Shown: piece after piece, positions 16,981-25,893 of the stretch
Layout of the letters: each line of letters starts with the position of its first letter
Position numbering within the stretch: the first letter of the stretch is position 1
Assembly: GCA_022845955.1 (NCBI GenBank)
Contig: AP025576.1
Span: forward strand, 6,324,001 to 6,388,000
Source of the DNA: Lachnospiraceae bacterium
Lineage (GTDB): Bacteria; Bacillota; Clostridia; Lachnospirales; Lachnospiraceae
DNA: 64,000 nucleotides
Direction of reading: 5' to 3'
Position numbers and translations under genes: made by a program
The notes under the pieces: generated by a model
What the model was told of the DNA's origin: nothing
Seen by the model: only the letters and a program-made list of their open reading frames with translations
Database searches by the model: none

Positions 16981-19152
16981 TTATTCATGGGAATAAAAGA
17001 TATATTCCCCCGGGCCAACTTCGGTTTCCACGCCGTCAATCACGATAACTGCCGGAGAAGGGGTGGTGATTTCATAGCGGATACGGCCTTCCTCCTGCTT
17101 CCACAACGAACGGACAAGACCCTTTCTCGTATCAATAGAAGCTTCCAGCCATTCCAGCCTGGTATCGGGCTGCGGCGCAATCCTCACCCGTTCAAAGCCG
17201 GGCGCCTCTTCCACGGTATGGATTCCGGCCGCCTCTTCATATACCCAGTCGGCTACAGCGCCGTAGGCGTAATGGTTGAAGGAATTCATATCCGTACTCC
17301 AGAAATCGCCGTTCTCCATGATGCCGTCCCAATGCTCCCATACGGTGGTCGCCCCTTTGGTAACCGGATACAGCCAGGAAGGATATTCGGTACGCAGCAG
17401 CAGTGTATATGCCAAATCGGTATGTCCATAGCTGCTGAGCACATGGAGAAGATAAGGCGTGCCCACGAAGCCCGTCTGCAGTTTGCTGCCGCAGGAAACC
17501 ACCATATCCGCAAGGGCATCCGCGGTCTTCTGCGGATCCTCCGCCAGGTGAAAGTGCACCGCCAGAACATGCTCGGTCTGGGTACGGTAATCGGTAAAGG
17601 TCTTACGGAAGGTTTCCACAATATTCCGGTACAGCTCCTCATAGAAGCTCACATCCTCCCCCAGCACTTTTCCCGCTTTCACCACAAGAGAGGTGGAATG
17701 GGCATAAAATGCGGAGGCGATGAAATCTGCACGGGAGGATCCCTTATAGCTTCCCACAGGTGCATCCAGCCCCAGCCAGTCTTCATAATGCTCCCCGCCC
17801 GTCCACAGCCAGGCATCCTTCGTGGTATCGGTGATGAAGCCTATGTATTTCTTCATGCAGTCAAACTGTCTGGCAAGGATTTCTTTGTTCCCATAGGTGA
17901 GATAGATCTGCCAGGGGCAAATCGTAGCCGCATCGTCCCAGGCCGCGCTGCCGCTTCCCACATACAGCGTGGGCACCACATGGCCGATCGAACCGTTGGG
18001 AAGCTGATCCGCAGCCATATCCGCCAGCCATTTGGTGAAAAACCGGTCCACATCATAGTTATAGCTTGCCGTCTTTACAAAGGCCTGCGCATCACCGGTC
18101 CAGCCCATGCGTTCGTCACGCTGCGGGCAGTCGGTGGGCACATCCAGGAAATTTCCCTTCTGCCCCCAGATGATATTGCTGAAAAGCTGATTCAGCAGCG
18201 GATTGGAGGAACGCAGATAACCGGTGCGTTTCATATCGGAATGCACGGCTATGGCATAAAAAAGTTCCGGCTTCGGTGTCCCCGGGAACTGATCCAGGCG
18301 GATATAACGGAAACCGAAGAATGTCATTTTCGGTTTATATGTCTGCACTCCGTCACAGCAGGTATAATATATTTTGGCTTTTGCAGCACGGTAATTGGCA
18401 TTATAAAAATTACCGTCTTTGTCCAGAACCTCCCCGTGGGATATTTCTACCATATCCCCCGCTTTGGCGTCTACAGTAAACTGAAGGTAACCGGTCACTT
18501 CCTGTCCGAAATCCACTACAGTTTCCCCATTGGGAGCCGTAAATACAGAAGCGGCCTTCACATATTCCTGTTCGGTAATGACCTCCCCTTCCTGGGGGAT
18601 CAGGTTATCCGTGGTCCAGTCAAATACGGCAGCCGGAAGATATTCCCCGGCCTCAAAGCTTGCATCAAAGGTTTCTCCGTCATAGATCTCACTGAAACGG
18701 ATTTTACTTTCCCCCGCCTTCCAGCTTTCATCCGTCCCCATGACAAAGGAATTCCCTTCCGTATCCGTAACCGTTATTTCAGCGAGCAGCCCGGCAGGGA
18801 CAGCCGCTCTCTGCGCTTTCCCTTCTTCGGTAATCCATCCTGGTATCGGACTTCTGTACCAGCCCTTGCCTACCGTAACGGTAAGGAGGTTTTCGTCCTC
18901 CAGAAGCTTAGTAATATCATAAACCTGATATTGAAGCCTTGTTTTATAGGAGGTCCACCCGGGTGCCAGCACATAATCGCCCACCCGCTTTCCATTCAGG
19001 ACTGCCTCATATACCCCCAATGCCGTCACCTTTAGTTCCGCTTTGGCAATCTGTCTCCCCCATTCCCTGCTGCGGTCAAATTCCCTGACAAAAACAGGGC
19101 AGACCTCTCCCATCTCCTGAGACGGTTTGATCCATTTAGCCTTCCATTCCAT
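16981..19152 (-). CDS. Alpha-L-rhamnosidase, GH78 family
   Basis: Releases terminal L-rhamnose from plant glycosides or pectic side chains. The protein has 723 residues and no signal peptide, so it acts in the cytoplasm on imported substrates. N-terminal beta domains precede the catalytic (alpha/alpha)6 barrel. The family signature CPQRDERMGWTGDAQ is at about 345-359 and contains the general-acid Glu, and the downstream TTVWEHWDG holds the likely base Glu. The ATG at 19152 has GAGAGGGA upstream and matches the usual start (MEWKAKWI). An AraC regulator lies just upstream on the same strand. No dedicated transporter is adjacent. Confidence 0.93.
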   Translation of the reverse strand: MEWKAKWIKPSQEMGEVCPVFVREFDRSREWGRQIAKAELKVTALGVYEAVLNGKRVGDYVLAPGWTSYKTRLQYQVYDITKLLEDENLLTVTVGKGWYRSPIPGWITEEGKAQRAAVPAGLLAEITVTDTEGNSFVMGTDESWKAGESKIRFSEIYDGETFDASFEAGEYLPAAVFDWTTDNLIPQEGEVITEQEYVKAASVFTAPNGETVVDFGQEVTGYLQFTVDAKAGDMVEISHGEVLDKDGNFYNANYRAAKAKIYYTCCDGVQTYKPKMTFFGFRYIRLDQFPGTPKPELFYAIAVHSDMKRTGYLRSSNPLLNQLFSNIIWGQKGNFLDVPTDCPQRDERMGWTGDAQAFVKTASYNYDVDRFFTKWLADMAADQLPNGSIGHVVPTLYVGSGSAAWDDAATICPWQIYLTYGNKEILARQFDCMKKYIGFITDTTKDAWLWTGGEHYEDWLGLDAPVGSYKGSSRADFIASAFYAHSTSLVVKAGKVLGEDVSFYEELYRNIVETFRKTFTDYRTQTEHVLAVHFHLAEDPQKTADALADMVVSCGSKLQTGFVGTPYLLHVLSSYGHTDLAYTLLLRTEYPSWLYPVTKGATTVWEHWDGIMENGDFWSTDMNSFNHYAYGAVADWVYEEAAGIHTVEEAPGFERVRIAPQPDTRLEWLEASIDTRKGLVRSLWKQEEGRIRYEITTPSPAVIVIDGVETEVGPGEYIFYSHE

Positions 19153-19267
19153 ATGTAATCCCTCTCCGTGCGCTGCAACGCACCTGTTATTATGACTGCC
19201 GGACACGCCTATTTGCCCGGCCTGAACCGGCCGGCTGGATAAAAACAGCCGCCGTTACTTCCTGCAA

Positions 19268-20356
19268 TTATAAGCTTACCTGATTTTTCTTGCTGCGGTA
19301 CTGCTGGGGTGTGCAGCCGAAGCTTTCCTTAAAATTTCTGTAAAAGCAGCTGATATCCGAATATCCTACCGCAGCGGCTACCTCTTCTATGCTGCAGGAG
19401 GAATTTTCAATCATCCCCGCAGACTGCTTCATCCGGAATTCCTTCAGCAGGAAACGGAACGTTTTTCCTGTTTCCCGCCGGATATACCGGCTTAAGTAGC
19501 CCTCACTTTTTCCGAAATGCTTTGCCAGGGAGGTTAGGGTCACCGTCGTGTAATTCTCACGGATATACCGTACAATCACGGGCAGAGCGGCTTCGCTCAC
19601 ACGGATGCTCCCCATGTTTTCCATCTCCTGCTGGTGGGCTTTCAGCGCCCATCCGAACAAAAGCATCACATAGCCTTTCATCATCAGACTGCCTCCGGCT
19701 TCCCGGCTCTTTTTCTGCAGCAGGCCTACCTCACACATTTCCAGCACGATCCTGCGCAGGCGCTCATCCCTGCCGCAGCGGACCACCAACACCCGTCCGC
19801 TTCCCTTACTGTAAAGCATCTGCCAGAAAAAATCAGAAATGCTGTCATTTTCCAGAAGCAGGCTGTAGAAGGCCTCTCCGAAAGTGCTGCGCTTGAGGAT
19901 GATATTGACAGTCACCGCATCCTCCTCCCAGGTAAAAACCGCCTGGTTCATTTCCGGAGGGACAACACAAAAGTCCCCCTCTTCCAGCAGTGTCTCCCTG
20001 TCCTGGGTCTTACCCTGGGCAAAAAAACGGCATCTGCCCCTGAGCGCATATACCACCTTGATGAACTTCAGGTTATGGTAAAACGGCGGGGCATACCGAT
20101 CATGGAGAATGATGGAGCATTCCATATTTTCATCCGGAAAGCAATCCTGCTCCGTGAGAAGGTTTCCCATAAATACCGGAGCCGTTTCCCCCAGCGTACG
20201 CCCGCTTTTATCGGTGCTGCGGAACCGTTCTTTAAATTCTTCCCAGTTCCATACCACATGCCGGAAGGCCTCCGGGTTAGCCAGGTAAATTTCCCGGCAG
20301 CTTTCTTCATAATCCCGCAGCGGGATCAGTCTGTTCTCAATATCCTGATAATCCAT
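19268..20356 (-). CDS. AraC-family regulator upstream of the rhamnosidase
   Basis: The protein has 362 residues. The N-terminal part includes a cupin-like ligand domain (about 70-170, YALRGRCRFFAQGKTQ, GDFCVVPPEMNQAVF). The C-terminal double helix-turn-helix covers about 262-360 (LTSLAKHFGKSEGYLSRYI and IEEVAAAVGYSDISCFYRNFKESFG). Only 115 bp separate it from the GH78 start on the same strand, so it probably senses rhamnose or a rhamnoside and activates that gene. The link is by position only. Confidence 0.88.
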   Translation of the reverse strand: MDYQDIENRLIPLRDYEESCREIYLANPEAFRHVVWNWEEFKERFRSTDKSGRTLGETAPVFMGNLLTEQDCFPDENMECSIILHDRYAPPFYHNLKFIKVVYALRGRCRFFAQGKTQDRETLLEEGDFCVVPPEMNQAVFTWEEDAVTVNIILKRSTFGEAFYSLLLENDSISDFFWQMLYSKGSGRVLVVRCGRDERLRRIVLEMCEVGLLQKKSREAGGSLMMKGYVMLLFGWALKAHQQEMENMGSIRVSEAALPVIVRYIRENYTTVTLTSLAKHFGKSEGYLSRYIRRETGKTFRFLLKEFRMKQSAGMIENSSCSIEEVAAAVGYSDISCFYRNFKESFGCTPQQYRSKKNQVSL

Positions 20357-20521
20357 ACGCCCATATTCCTGTATTTACATTAACTATGGTAAAATAACAG
20401 TATCTGTTACATGATATCTTCCAAAGCCTTTCATTTACTGCTTTCTTACATAGTAAATGCTTTGTCATAAAAAGTCACTATGATTTTTGGCTGTCTTTTT
20501 ATGACCTCCTGTATTACGAAA

Positions 20522-20566
20522 GGGCTGTTACGCAAGCACTTGGTAACATGCTTTTTGTAACAGCCC
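20522..20566 (-). terminator. Terminator after the murI-DUF1934 operon
   Basis: A 10-bp perfect stem GGGCTGTTAC/GTAACAGCCC (20522-20531 and 20557-20566) with an inner AAGCA/TGCTT pairing lies 24 bp past the DUF1934 stop. The trailing T-run on the minus strand is short (TTTCG), so efficiency is uncertain. Confidence 0.6.
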
Positions 20567-20589
20567 CCCGCCGCATCGTTTCCTTATCC

Positions 20590-21039
20590 TCAGGAAATCA
20601 GGCTGATACCCCGGTTTTCCTTGGGACGGATATGCATCTCTATCTTACAGTCTGCGAGATATTCATAATTTACCTCCAGGGCATAGTCCACATTAACCCT
20701 GATTTCCTTCTCACTTTCCGTATAGGTTACCTTGCCGGTATCCAGTCCGATCAGGATGCTCCCATAAGGGGTGAGATAATTGGTCATATTTTTTTTATTT
20801 TCTTCAAATACCATATAAACATTAACCAGACCCCGTTTAGTCAGGTTAAGTTCCCGATCGCGGAATTTGATTATGTTCTTGGTAGGTTCCTCGTAGCCTT
20901 CCATCACTTCTTCGTAAATGACATAATGCGTATCATTTTTCTTATAATATTGGCCCCATTGGATTGTTTCAATCTCTTCACTGTCGGCTCCCTGGTCAAA
21001 CTGCAGTCCTTTGATGGAAACCATTACCTCTTTTGTCAT
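20590..21039 (-). CDS. DUF1934-family beta-barrel protein (YwiB-like)
   Basis: Small cytoplasmic protein of 149 residues with alternating beta strands, resembling the lipocalin-like DUF1934/YwiB family. Its biochemical role is unknown. Characteristic segments are EVMVSIKGLQ at the start and YGSILIGLDTGKVTY in the middle. The start was placed at 21039 because AGGAGG sits 7 bp upstream; the longer frame runs back into murI. It begins 17 bp after the murI stop, so the two form one transcription unit. Confidence 0.82.
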   Translation of the reverse strand: MTKEVMVSIKGLQFDQGADSEEIETIQWGQYYKKNDTHYVIYEEVMEGYEEPTKNIIKFRDRELNLTKRGLVNVYMVFEENKKNMTNYLTPYGSILIGLDTGKVTYTESEKEIRVNVDYALEVNYEYLADCKIEMHIRPKENRGISLIS

Positions 21040-21055
21040 AGCAAACCTCCTGTTG

Positions 21056-21892
21056 TCAGTATTCTTCAATCTGAATGGTCTTGGCCGACAGGATTCCATA
21101 TTTAATGATGGAATTGGCAAAGCGTTTAAATTTTTCCGCTCCGTCACTGACATAAAATTTATATTTATTATCCCCTAAAGCCGGCGCCTGGGGATTCAGC
21201 AGCTCATGCGCGGCCAGAAGCTTTTTCAGCTCGGCCGCCGTTTCATAAGCAGGATTCACCAGGGTTACCTTATCCCCCATAATCCGACCTACCGTGGAGC
21301 GGATAAGCGGGTAATGTGTACATCCCAATATTAACGTATCAATCCCGATATCTATAAGCTCCGTCAGATAACGGGAAGCAATTTCATCCGTCACCGGATC
21401 CTGGAGCAGCCCTTCCTCCACCAAAGGGACAAACAGCGGACAGGCTTTTCCGGTTACCCTTGCATCCGGGTTTATATTATGTATGTAATCTGTATAAATC
21501 TGGCTTCCAATCGTTCCCTCCGTCCCTATGACGCCGATTTTCCCGTTCGAGGTCACCTCAGCGGCCACCCTGGCCCCGGGCTTCACCACACCGATAATGG
21601 GAATATCGATTTCTTTTTCCAGACTGTCCAGGGCATAGGCGCTTGCCGTATTGCAGGCGACCACTATAGCTTTTACCTCCTGGGTACGCAGGAAGCGCAC
21701 GATCTGCCGGGAATACCTTGTTACCGTATCCCGGGACTTGCTGCCATAGGGCAGCCTGGCGGTATCCCCGAAATAGACGATTCTTTCATTGGGAATCTGG
21801 CGCATAATTTCCCGCGCCACTGTGAGGCCGCCGATTCCGGAGTCAAACACCCCGATTGCAGCGCTTCGCAGCTCTGTTTTACTCTGTATCAT
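21056..21892 (-). CDS. murI: Glutamate racemase
   Basis: Makes D-glutamate for peptidoglycan from L-glutamate without cofactors. The protein has 278 residues. The substrate-binding start GVFDSGIGGLTVAREI is at about 14-29. The two catalytic cysteines lie in VACNTASAYAL (about 81) and LGCTHYPLI (about 193). GDTARLPYGSKS is also typical. CGAGG lies about 7 bp before the ATG. It is followed by DUF1934. Confidence 0.95.
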   Translation of the reverse strand: MIQSKTELRSAAIGVFDSGIGGLTVAREIMRQIPNERIVYFGDTARLPYGSKSRDTVTRYSRQIVRFLRTQEVKAIVVACNTASAYALDSLEKEIDIPIIGVVKPGARVAAEVTSNGKIGVIGTEGTIGSQIYTDYIHNINPDARVTGKACPLFVPLVEEGLLQDPVTDEIASRYLTELIDIGIDTLILGCTHYPLIRSTVGRIMGDKVTLVNPAYETAAELKKLLAAHELLNPQAPALGDNKYKFYVSDGAEKFKRFANSIIKYGILSAKTIQIEEY

Positions 21893-21947
21893 TCTTTCCT
21901 CGATTCCGCCGCCGAAACGGCACTTTTAACCGATGGAAATCTGCCTG

Positions 21948-22280
21948 TTACCATTCCACTCCCGCAGAATACTTTACCTGGTCATCCTCCCGGAAGCCGG
22001 GGGAAGCTTCACTGCTGCCTTCCTCTCTTTTTCCGGACAAATCCGCTTTTTTCCCTTTTTCTTTCTCCATAAAGCTGAAACGGATCGTAACCTCTCCTTT
22101 TCCGGCATCCAGTATCTGATAGTAATCCTTCACGTTATCCGTGGATTCCACAGGAGTTCCATCCTCTATTTTCTGATAGGCATCGCCCGCAAAGGTGTAT
22201 TCCGGATATAAAATATTCCAGAAGCTGCATACAAGCAGCCCCGCTGCCGCGATATCCCGTAATGTGTCCTTATATTTCAT
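21948..22280 (-). CDS. Small membrane-anchored hypothetical protein, 110 residues
   Basis: Not recognised. One N-terminal hydrophobic segment (about 9-26, ending FAGDA) could be a signal anchor or signal peptide. An acidic, Lys/Glu-rich exported region follows (VKDYYQILDAGKGEVTIRFSF). The ribosome site AAGGGA is 9 bp upstream. It lies between gntR and murI on the same strand and may be co-transcribed with either. Moderate confidence because of length, coherent composition and packing. Confidence 0.55.
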   Translation of the reverse strand: MKYKDTLRDIAAAGLLVCSFWNILYPEYTFAGDAYQKIEDGTPVESTDNVKDYYQILDAGKGEVTIRFSFMEKEKGKKADLSGKREEGSSEASPGFREDDQVKYSAGVEW

Positions 22281-22335
22281 ACTGTCAGTTCCCTTCCGTT
22301 TTATCTATGGAAAGTATTGACAGCTGCTGCCCGGC

Positions 22336-23019
22336 TTATACCCGGGATGAGCCCTTATTCTGCTGAATCTGGTTCAGGATGGACTGTTCCTGGTTATAAA
22401 TATGCATTTTGATCGCACCGGCCCCCGCGTTTTTATCTCTGCTGCTGATGCATCTGTATATCTCTTCATGCTCTTCGATCAAGCGTCCGTGCTGGCTCAC
22501 GTCCTTAATATATTCCAGGCGGTAGCGGTACATCTGCTGGGAAAGATTTCCCACCATCTGCGCCAGCTTTTCATTCCTGCTGCCCTGTACAATAATATCA
22601 TGAAGCTCCACATCGGCCTGGGCTATCCGGACAGCATCCTGGGTTTTGGTAATTTCCGCAAAATTATCACAGGCCTCCCGGAGCCTGCCGATCTCTTCCT
22701 CCGAAATTCTCTCACAGGCCAGCTCCATCGCCAGCGCGTCCAGCGCCTGGCGCACCTCCAGCACATCCCGCAGGCTCTTCGCAGTGATCTGTGCTACCTC
22801 CGCCCCCCGCCTGGGTATCATGGTTACAAGCCCTTCCAGCTCCAGCTTGCGGATGGCCTCCCTGATCGGGGTGCGGCTGACGCCCAGCTTATTGGCAAGA
22901 TGGATTTCCATCAGCCTTTCTCCCGGCTTCATCTCCCCCTTCAGTATGCTTTCCCGCAGCGTATTGAATACCACGTCTCGCAGCGGCAGGTAATCATTGG
23001 TATTTTCTTCAGCTTTCAT
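22336..23019 (-). CDS. GntR-family (FadR subfamily) transcription regulator
   Basis: The protein has 227 residues. The N-terminal winged helix covers about 10-75 (MKPGERLMEIHLANKLGVSRTPIREAIRKLELEGLV). The C-terminal all-helical FCD domain (about 85-215) binds small carboxylates and often a metal. It starts 22 bp after ispE on the same strand, an arrangement I recall as common in Clostridia, so it is probably in the ispE operon. The repeated TGATTGTA sites upstream of ispE are candidate operators for it. The ligand is unknown. Confidence 0.88.
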   Translation of the reverse strand: MKAEENTNDYLPLRDVVFNTLRESILKGEMKPGERLMEIHLANKLGVSRTPIREAIRKLELEGLVTMIPRRGAEVAQITAKSLRDVLEVRQALDALAMELACERISEEEIGRLREACDNFAEITKTQDAVRIAQADVELHDIIVQGSRNEKLAQMVGNLSQQMYRYRLEYIKDVSQHGRLIEEHEEIYRCISSRDKNAGAGAIKMHIYNQEQSILNQIQQNKGSSRV

Positions 23020-23041
23020 CTATACTCCCATCTTCTTGCAG

Positions 23042-23923
23042 TTATTTACGGATACAGGTCTTATCGGAAAAAGAGGTAAGATATACCTGTTTTGCCAGGC
23101 CGGCCCTCCGCAGATCCTCACAGGCCCTTGCAGCAAGATCCTTCCTGTCATACAAAGCAAATACGGTGGGGCCGCTGCCGCTCATCAATGCCCCCAGCGC
23201 CCCCCTGTGTACAAGGAATTGTTTTATCTGTCCAATCACAGGATATTCCTTCTGTGTTACCGTCTCCAGCACATTTTCCAGCCTCTCAGCCACACCCAGG
23301 ATATTGCCTTCCCGTATGCTATCCAGGATACCGTCAATATCAGGATGTTTTTCCAGGCTGTCCAGACGCAGGTTTTCATAAACAAAACGGGTGGAAACAT
23401 GAATGGGAGGTTTGGCTATAATGACCGAACAGCGGGGTGCGGACGGCAGTTCCGTCAGGATTTCCCCTATCCCCTCGGAAAGCGCGGTTCCTCCCTGCAG
23501 GCAGTATGGCACATCGGCACCGACCGATACCGCCCTTTTCTGAAGTTCCTCCAGGGTCAGGCCCAGCCCGAAAAGCTCATTCATTCCCGCAAAAGCGGCC
23601 GCAGCGTCGGTGCTTCCCCCCGCCATTCCTGCCGCAACGGGTATTTTTTTCTTCAAATGGATAGACAGTCCTTCCCTGATACCGAATTCCTTCCTGAGAA
23701 GCTCTGCGGTTTTTACGATAAGGTTATGCCCGTCCGTGGGAAGGGAACGCAGATTGGCGGTCAGCCGCACCTTATCCCCCGGCTGTTTCCGGAAGGTGAG
23801 CTCATCATACAGGTTTACTGTCTGCATGATCATCCTCACTTCATGATATCCGTCTTCCCTGCGCCTTATGACATCCAGGCCCAAATTGATCTTGGCCATT
23901 GCTTTTAATGTAATTTCTTCCAT
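23042..23923 (-). CDS. ispE: 4-diphosphocytidyl-2-C-methyl-D-erythritol kinase
   Basis: The fourth step of the MEP isoprenoid pathway, an ATP-dependent phosphorylation in the cytoplasm. It is a GHMP-fold kinase of 293 residues. The substrate Lys is in AMAKINLGLDV (about 8-18), the ATP-binding glycine loop KKIPVAAGMAGGSTDAAA at about 95-112, and the C-terminal motif LMSGSGPTVFAL at about 255-266. I set the start at 23923 (GGGAG upstream); a longer in-frame ATG at 24013 would add 30 residues unlike the family. Confidence 0.94.
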   Translation of the reverse strand: MEEITLKAMAKINLGLDVIRRREDGYHEVRMIMQTVNLYDELTFRKQPGDKVRLTANLRSLPTDGHNLIVKTAELLRKEFGIREGLSIHLKKKIPVAAGMAGGSTDAAAAFAGMNELFGLGLTLEELQKRAVSVGADVPYCLQGGTALSEGIGEILTELPSAPRCSVIIAKPPIHVSTRFVYENLRLDSLEKHPDIDGILDSIREGNILGVAERLENVLETVTQKEYPVIGQIKQFLVHRGALGALMSGSGPTVFALYDRKDLAARACEDLRRAGLAKQVYLTSFSDKTCIRK

Positions 23924-24000
23924 TGCCGGCTCCCATCTGTGCAGCAGGGTTTCAGCCCGGATAGAGAGGGGAAGCCCTGTGCCTGTACATATTCTGTTCC

Positions 24001-24039
24001 TGATTGTATACACTGATTGTACTTAAGTATATACAATCA
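24001..24039. promoter_or_regulatory. Three copies of an 8-bp motif upstream of ispE, probable regulator site
   Basis: TGATTGTA occurs at 24001-24008 and 24014-24021, and its complement TACAATCA at 24032-24039. The last two form an inverted repeat around a 10-bp centre containing CTTAAG. The block lies 78-116 bp upstream of the ispE start. It may be the operator of the GntR protein encoded downstream of ispE. Confidence 0.55.
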
Positions 24040-24142
24040 GGGCGGGTTCGTCAATGTTTATCTTTCTTTGCCAAAGGCCCGGAAAGCCGCGTAAATGCTG
24101 GGAATAAAGTACATTTGACAGTTCGTCTTAGTTTATGATATT

Positions 24143-24729
24143 TTATCTTGTTTTATACCGGTTTAATAAGAATTGGGGTACAGATTGGGGTATTTTTATG
24201 TTGTCCATTTCCTGCTGTTTTGTGTTGGGAAGCACATGGGAATACAGGTCCATTGTCATAGCCAGGCTGGAATGCCCCAAAATTGTTTTCAGTACCTGAG
24301 GGCTGCCGCCCTGCTCTATATAGCGTGTGGCGAAAGTATCCCTGAGTTCATGGGGATATCTCGATCACTTGTCCGGCTTTCAGGAGTACCTACCGTGTGT
24401 TTTCCTCCCTCTGTCCGGCTCTGGGTCGATGAAATGTGTATCACATTATTGATATAATCCACATCCTTCCATGTTATGGCCGCCGCTTCCCCGACACGCA
24501 TTCCGGTGCAGAACAGGAGAGGGATTAGTTCATAATACCATTCCGGGCGCAGCAGTTCCACGAAAAGAGTCTGCTCTTCTACTGTCAGGGCCCTGTGATA
24601 TGTCTCACTTGCTTTTTTTCCATCGTCCTTCAGCGGCTTTACCCCAACAGCCGGACTCCTGGTTATAATTCCATCTCCTACGGCTGAATTGAGCATGCTT
24701 TTCAATGCCCCCAGAGTTTTTTTCGGCAT
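24143..24729 (-). pseudogene. Broken tyrosine recombinase (integrase) of a lost mobile element
   Basis: The upstream half (to about 24355) carries a SAM-like/core start with LLFCTGMRVGEAAAITWKDVDY, holding the first catalytic Arg. After RDIPMNSG the frame shifts. The other frame continues HELRDTFATRYIEQGG, QVLKTILGHSSLAMTMDLYSHV and ends at TAA 24143. That holds the second Arg, the GH box and the catalytic Tyr, but the stretch usually found between these two halves is missing. The N-terminal arm-binding domain is also absent (the first Met follows a stop). The gene is therefore both truncated and internally deleted or frameshifted. Confidence 0.8.
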
Positions 24730-24827
24730 ACCATTCTCCTCCTACGTTTCAGCTTGCTGGCCAAAATATTTTTCCACCTCCGCAAAAGCTTCCTGTAGCT
24801 CCGTAATCTTATCGCTGCCGATTCTGT

Positions 24828-24980
24828 TCAGCTCCGCTTACAAACGGACAGGCAGCCGGCAACCTCACTGTTTTCATTGACAGAAGAAAAACCCATCCTA
24901 AGGTAAAACACTACCTCTGACAAATCCACAAGTTCCTTCTTTTCCACGCTTGATCCCATTTGTCGGAAACTGTTATTCAT
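24828..24980 (-). CDS. Small ORF, 50 residues, probably a mobile-element remnant
   Basis: Not recognised. The ATG at 24980 overlaps the end of the preceding small ORF, suggesting coupling. The product is a short helical peptide (VEKKELVDLSEVVFYLRMGF). Just after it, another frame encodes ITELQEAFAEVEKYFGQQAET up to the integrase remnant, so the original reading frame may be disrupted. It is probably part of the same decayed element. Confidence 0.4.
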   Translation of the reverse strand: MNNSFRQMGSSVEKKELVDLSEVVFYLRMGFSSVNENSEVAGCLSVCKRS

Positions 24981-25140
24981 TTTCCTGTTTTGGATATGCC
25001 GCCGCAATGGAATAGACAATCCGTTTTAACAGCCTATCATTGCTTATCATCAAAAGAAGCCTGCCTATGTATTCCCTGTATTCTTCATTGATAGTCCCAT
25101 TCATTTCCCCATTATCCTGGGGAAGTTTTTCATAGTGCAT
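24973..25140 (-). CDS. Small ORF, 55 residues, mobile-element accessory
   Basis: Not recognised. It begins at an ATG with AGGAGGG about 9 bp upstream. The product contains INEEYREYIGRLLLMISNDR and ends AAAYPKQENE. It overlaps the following small ORF by 8 bp. Small helical ORFs like this often precede the integrase of clostridial integrative elements, which fits the broken integrase downstream. The coding call rests on the ribosome site and coupling. Confidence 0.5.
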   Translation of the reverse strand: MHYEKLPQDNGEMNGTINEEYREYIGRLLLMISNDRLLKRIVYSIAAAYPKQENE

Positions 25141-25275
25141 TGGTAAAGCCCTCCTATAATTTTTCTTTGGCAGGAGGGATAATACTGTGCTATAATCAGA
25201 CTATCCCCTCTACATTGGTGTGTGGTCGGGTATCTTCTTTTATTAGCCCTGTGCAGTTGCCGCTGCATGGGGTTT

Positions 25276-25543
25276 TTAAATACCCTGCGCTTCCTCTTCG
25301 GTCCCTCTGGCCTGCAGCTCCTGCTTTCCCTCTTCCTGGATAATCTCCATCTGCTTTTCAATGGCTTTCTTCCTCTCTTCCAGAGTTTTCAGGGTGTTTA
25401 CCTTCTTTAATAATGTTTTCGGGGTTATAGGCCCTTCAGCCTTTCAAGCATCTTCTGAACTATCGTTTCCGCTCTGGTCCGCTCATCAGTATATGGCTTG
25501 AAATTTATGGGGGCTTTCGGCCTTCCCGGTTGCTATTCTCTTG
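25276..25543 (-). pseudogene. Frameshifted coding remnant of a mobile element
   Basis: On the minus strand three consecutive frames give short, coherent, charged peptides: NSNREGRKPP, then FKPYTDERTRAETIVQKMLE, then ITPKTLLKKVNTLKTLEERK and onward to a stop at 25276. Joined, they read like the end of one protein that has acquired two frameshifts. I cannot name the family; a mobilisation or recombination accessory protein would suit the place. The rest of 25141-25601 holds no other gene I can support. Confidence 0.4.
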
Positions 25544-25554
25544 TTTGTTTCTAA

Positions 25555-25582
25555 TTACATATTACACTTTATAGTGTATAAT
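25555..25582 (+). promoter_or_regulatory. Promoter with overlapping palindromic operator for the XRE gene
   Basis: TTACAT (25555-25560) and TATAAT (25577-25582) with a 16-bp spacer. The palindrome ACAC-TTTATA-GTGT overlaps the -10 region, the usual position for autorepression by a Cro-like protein. The start codon is only about 20 bp downstream of the -10 box. Confidence 0.6.
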
Positions 25583-25601
25583 GAAGTCAGGAGGTGATAT
25601 G

Positions 25602-25820
25602 ATGGCTTTAACTTACGGTGAAAAAATTAAAATACTTCTAAAGAGAAAAGGGTTAACTATTACAGAACTTGCTGAACTACTGGGAACATCTCGTCAAAAT
25701 CTATCAAACAAATTTGCTCGTGATAACTTTCAGGAAAAAGAAATGATAGAAATCGCGCAAAAATTAGGCTGTACCTATAAAGGATCTGTAATCATAAACG
25801 AAACCCAGGAGGAATTGTAA
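25602..25820 (+). CDS. XRE-family helix-turn-helix regulator
   Basis: Cro/CI-type DNA-binding protein of about 72 residues. The helix-turn-helix is at about 15-36 (LTITELAELLGTSRQNLSNK). Shine-Dalgarno AGGAGGTGAT is followed by two ATGs (25599 and 25602); the second has better spacing. Its palindromic operator overlaps its own promoter. Lower GC than the neighbours and a place beside an integrase scar suggest it belongs to the old element. It may control the Uma2 gene that follows after 73 bp. Confidence 0.85.
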   Translation: MALTYGEKIKILLKRKGLTITELAELLGTSRQNLSNKFARDNFQEKEMIEIAQKLGCTYKGSVIINETQEEL

Positions 25821-25893
25821 ACTCTTTGCCTCCTGTCCATACTAAGGATATTCACAAACCGAATACCCATCACCATGAAAGGAAGTGACTCTT

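Noticed and set aside
16987..19035. 682-residue open frame on the plus strand
   Set aside because: Shadow of the GH78 gene, caused by codon bias that leaves the complementary frame free of stops.
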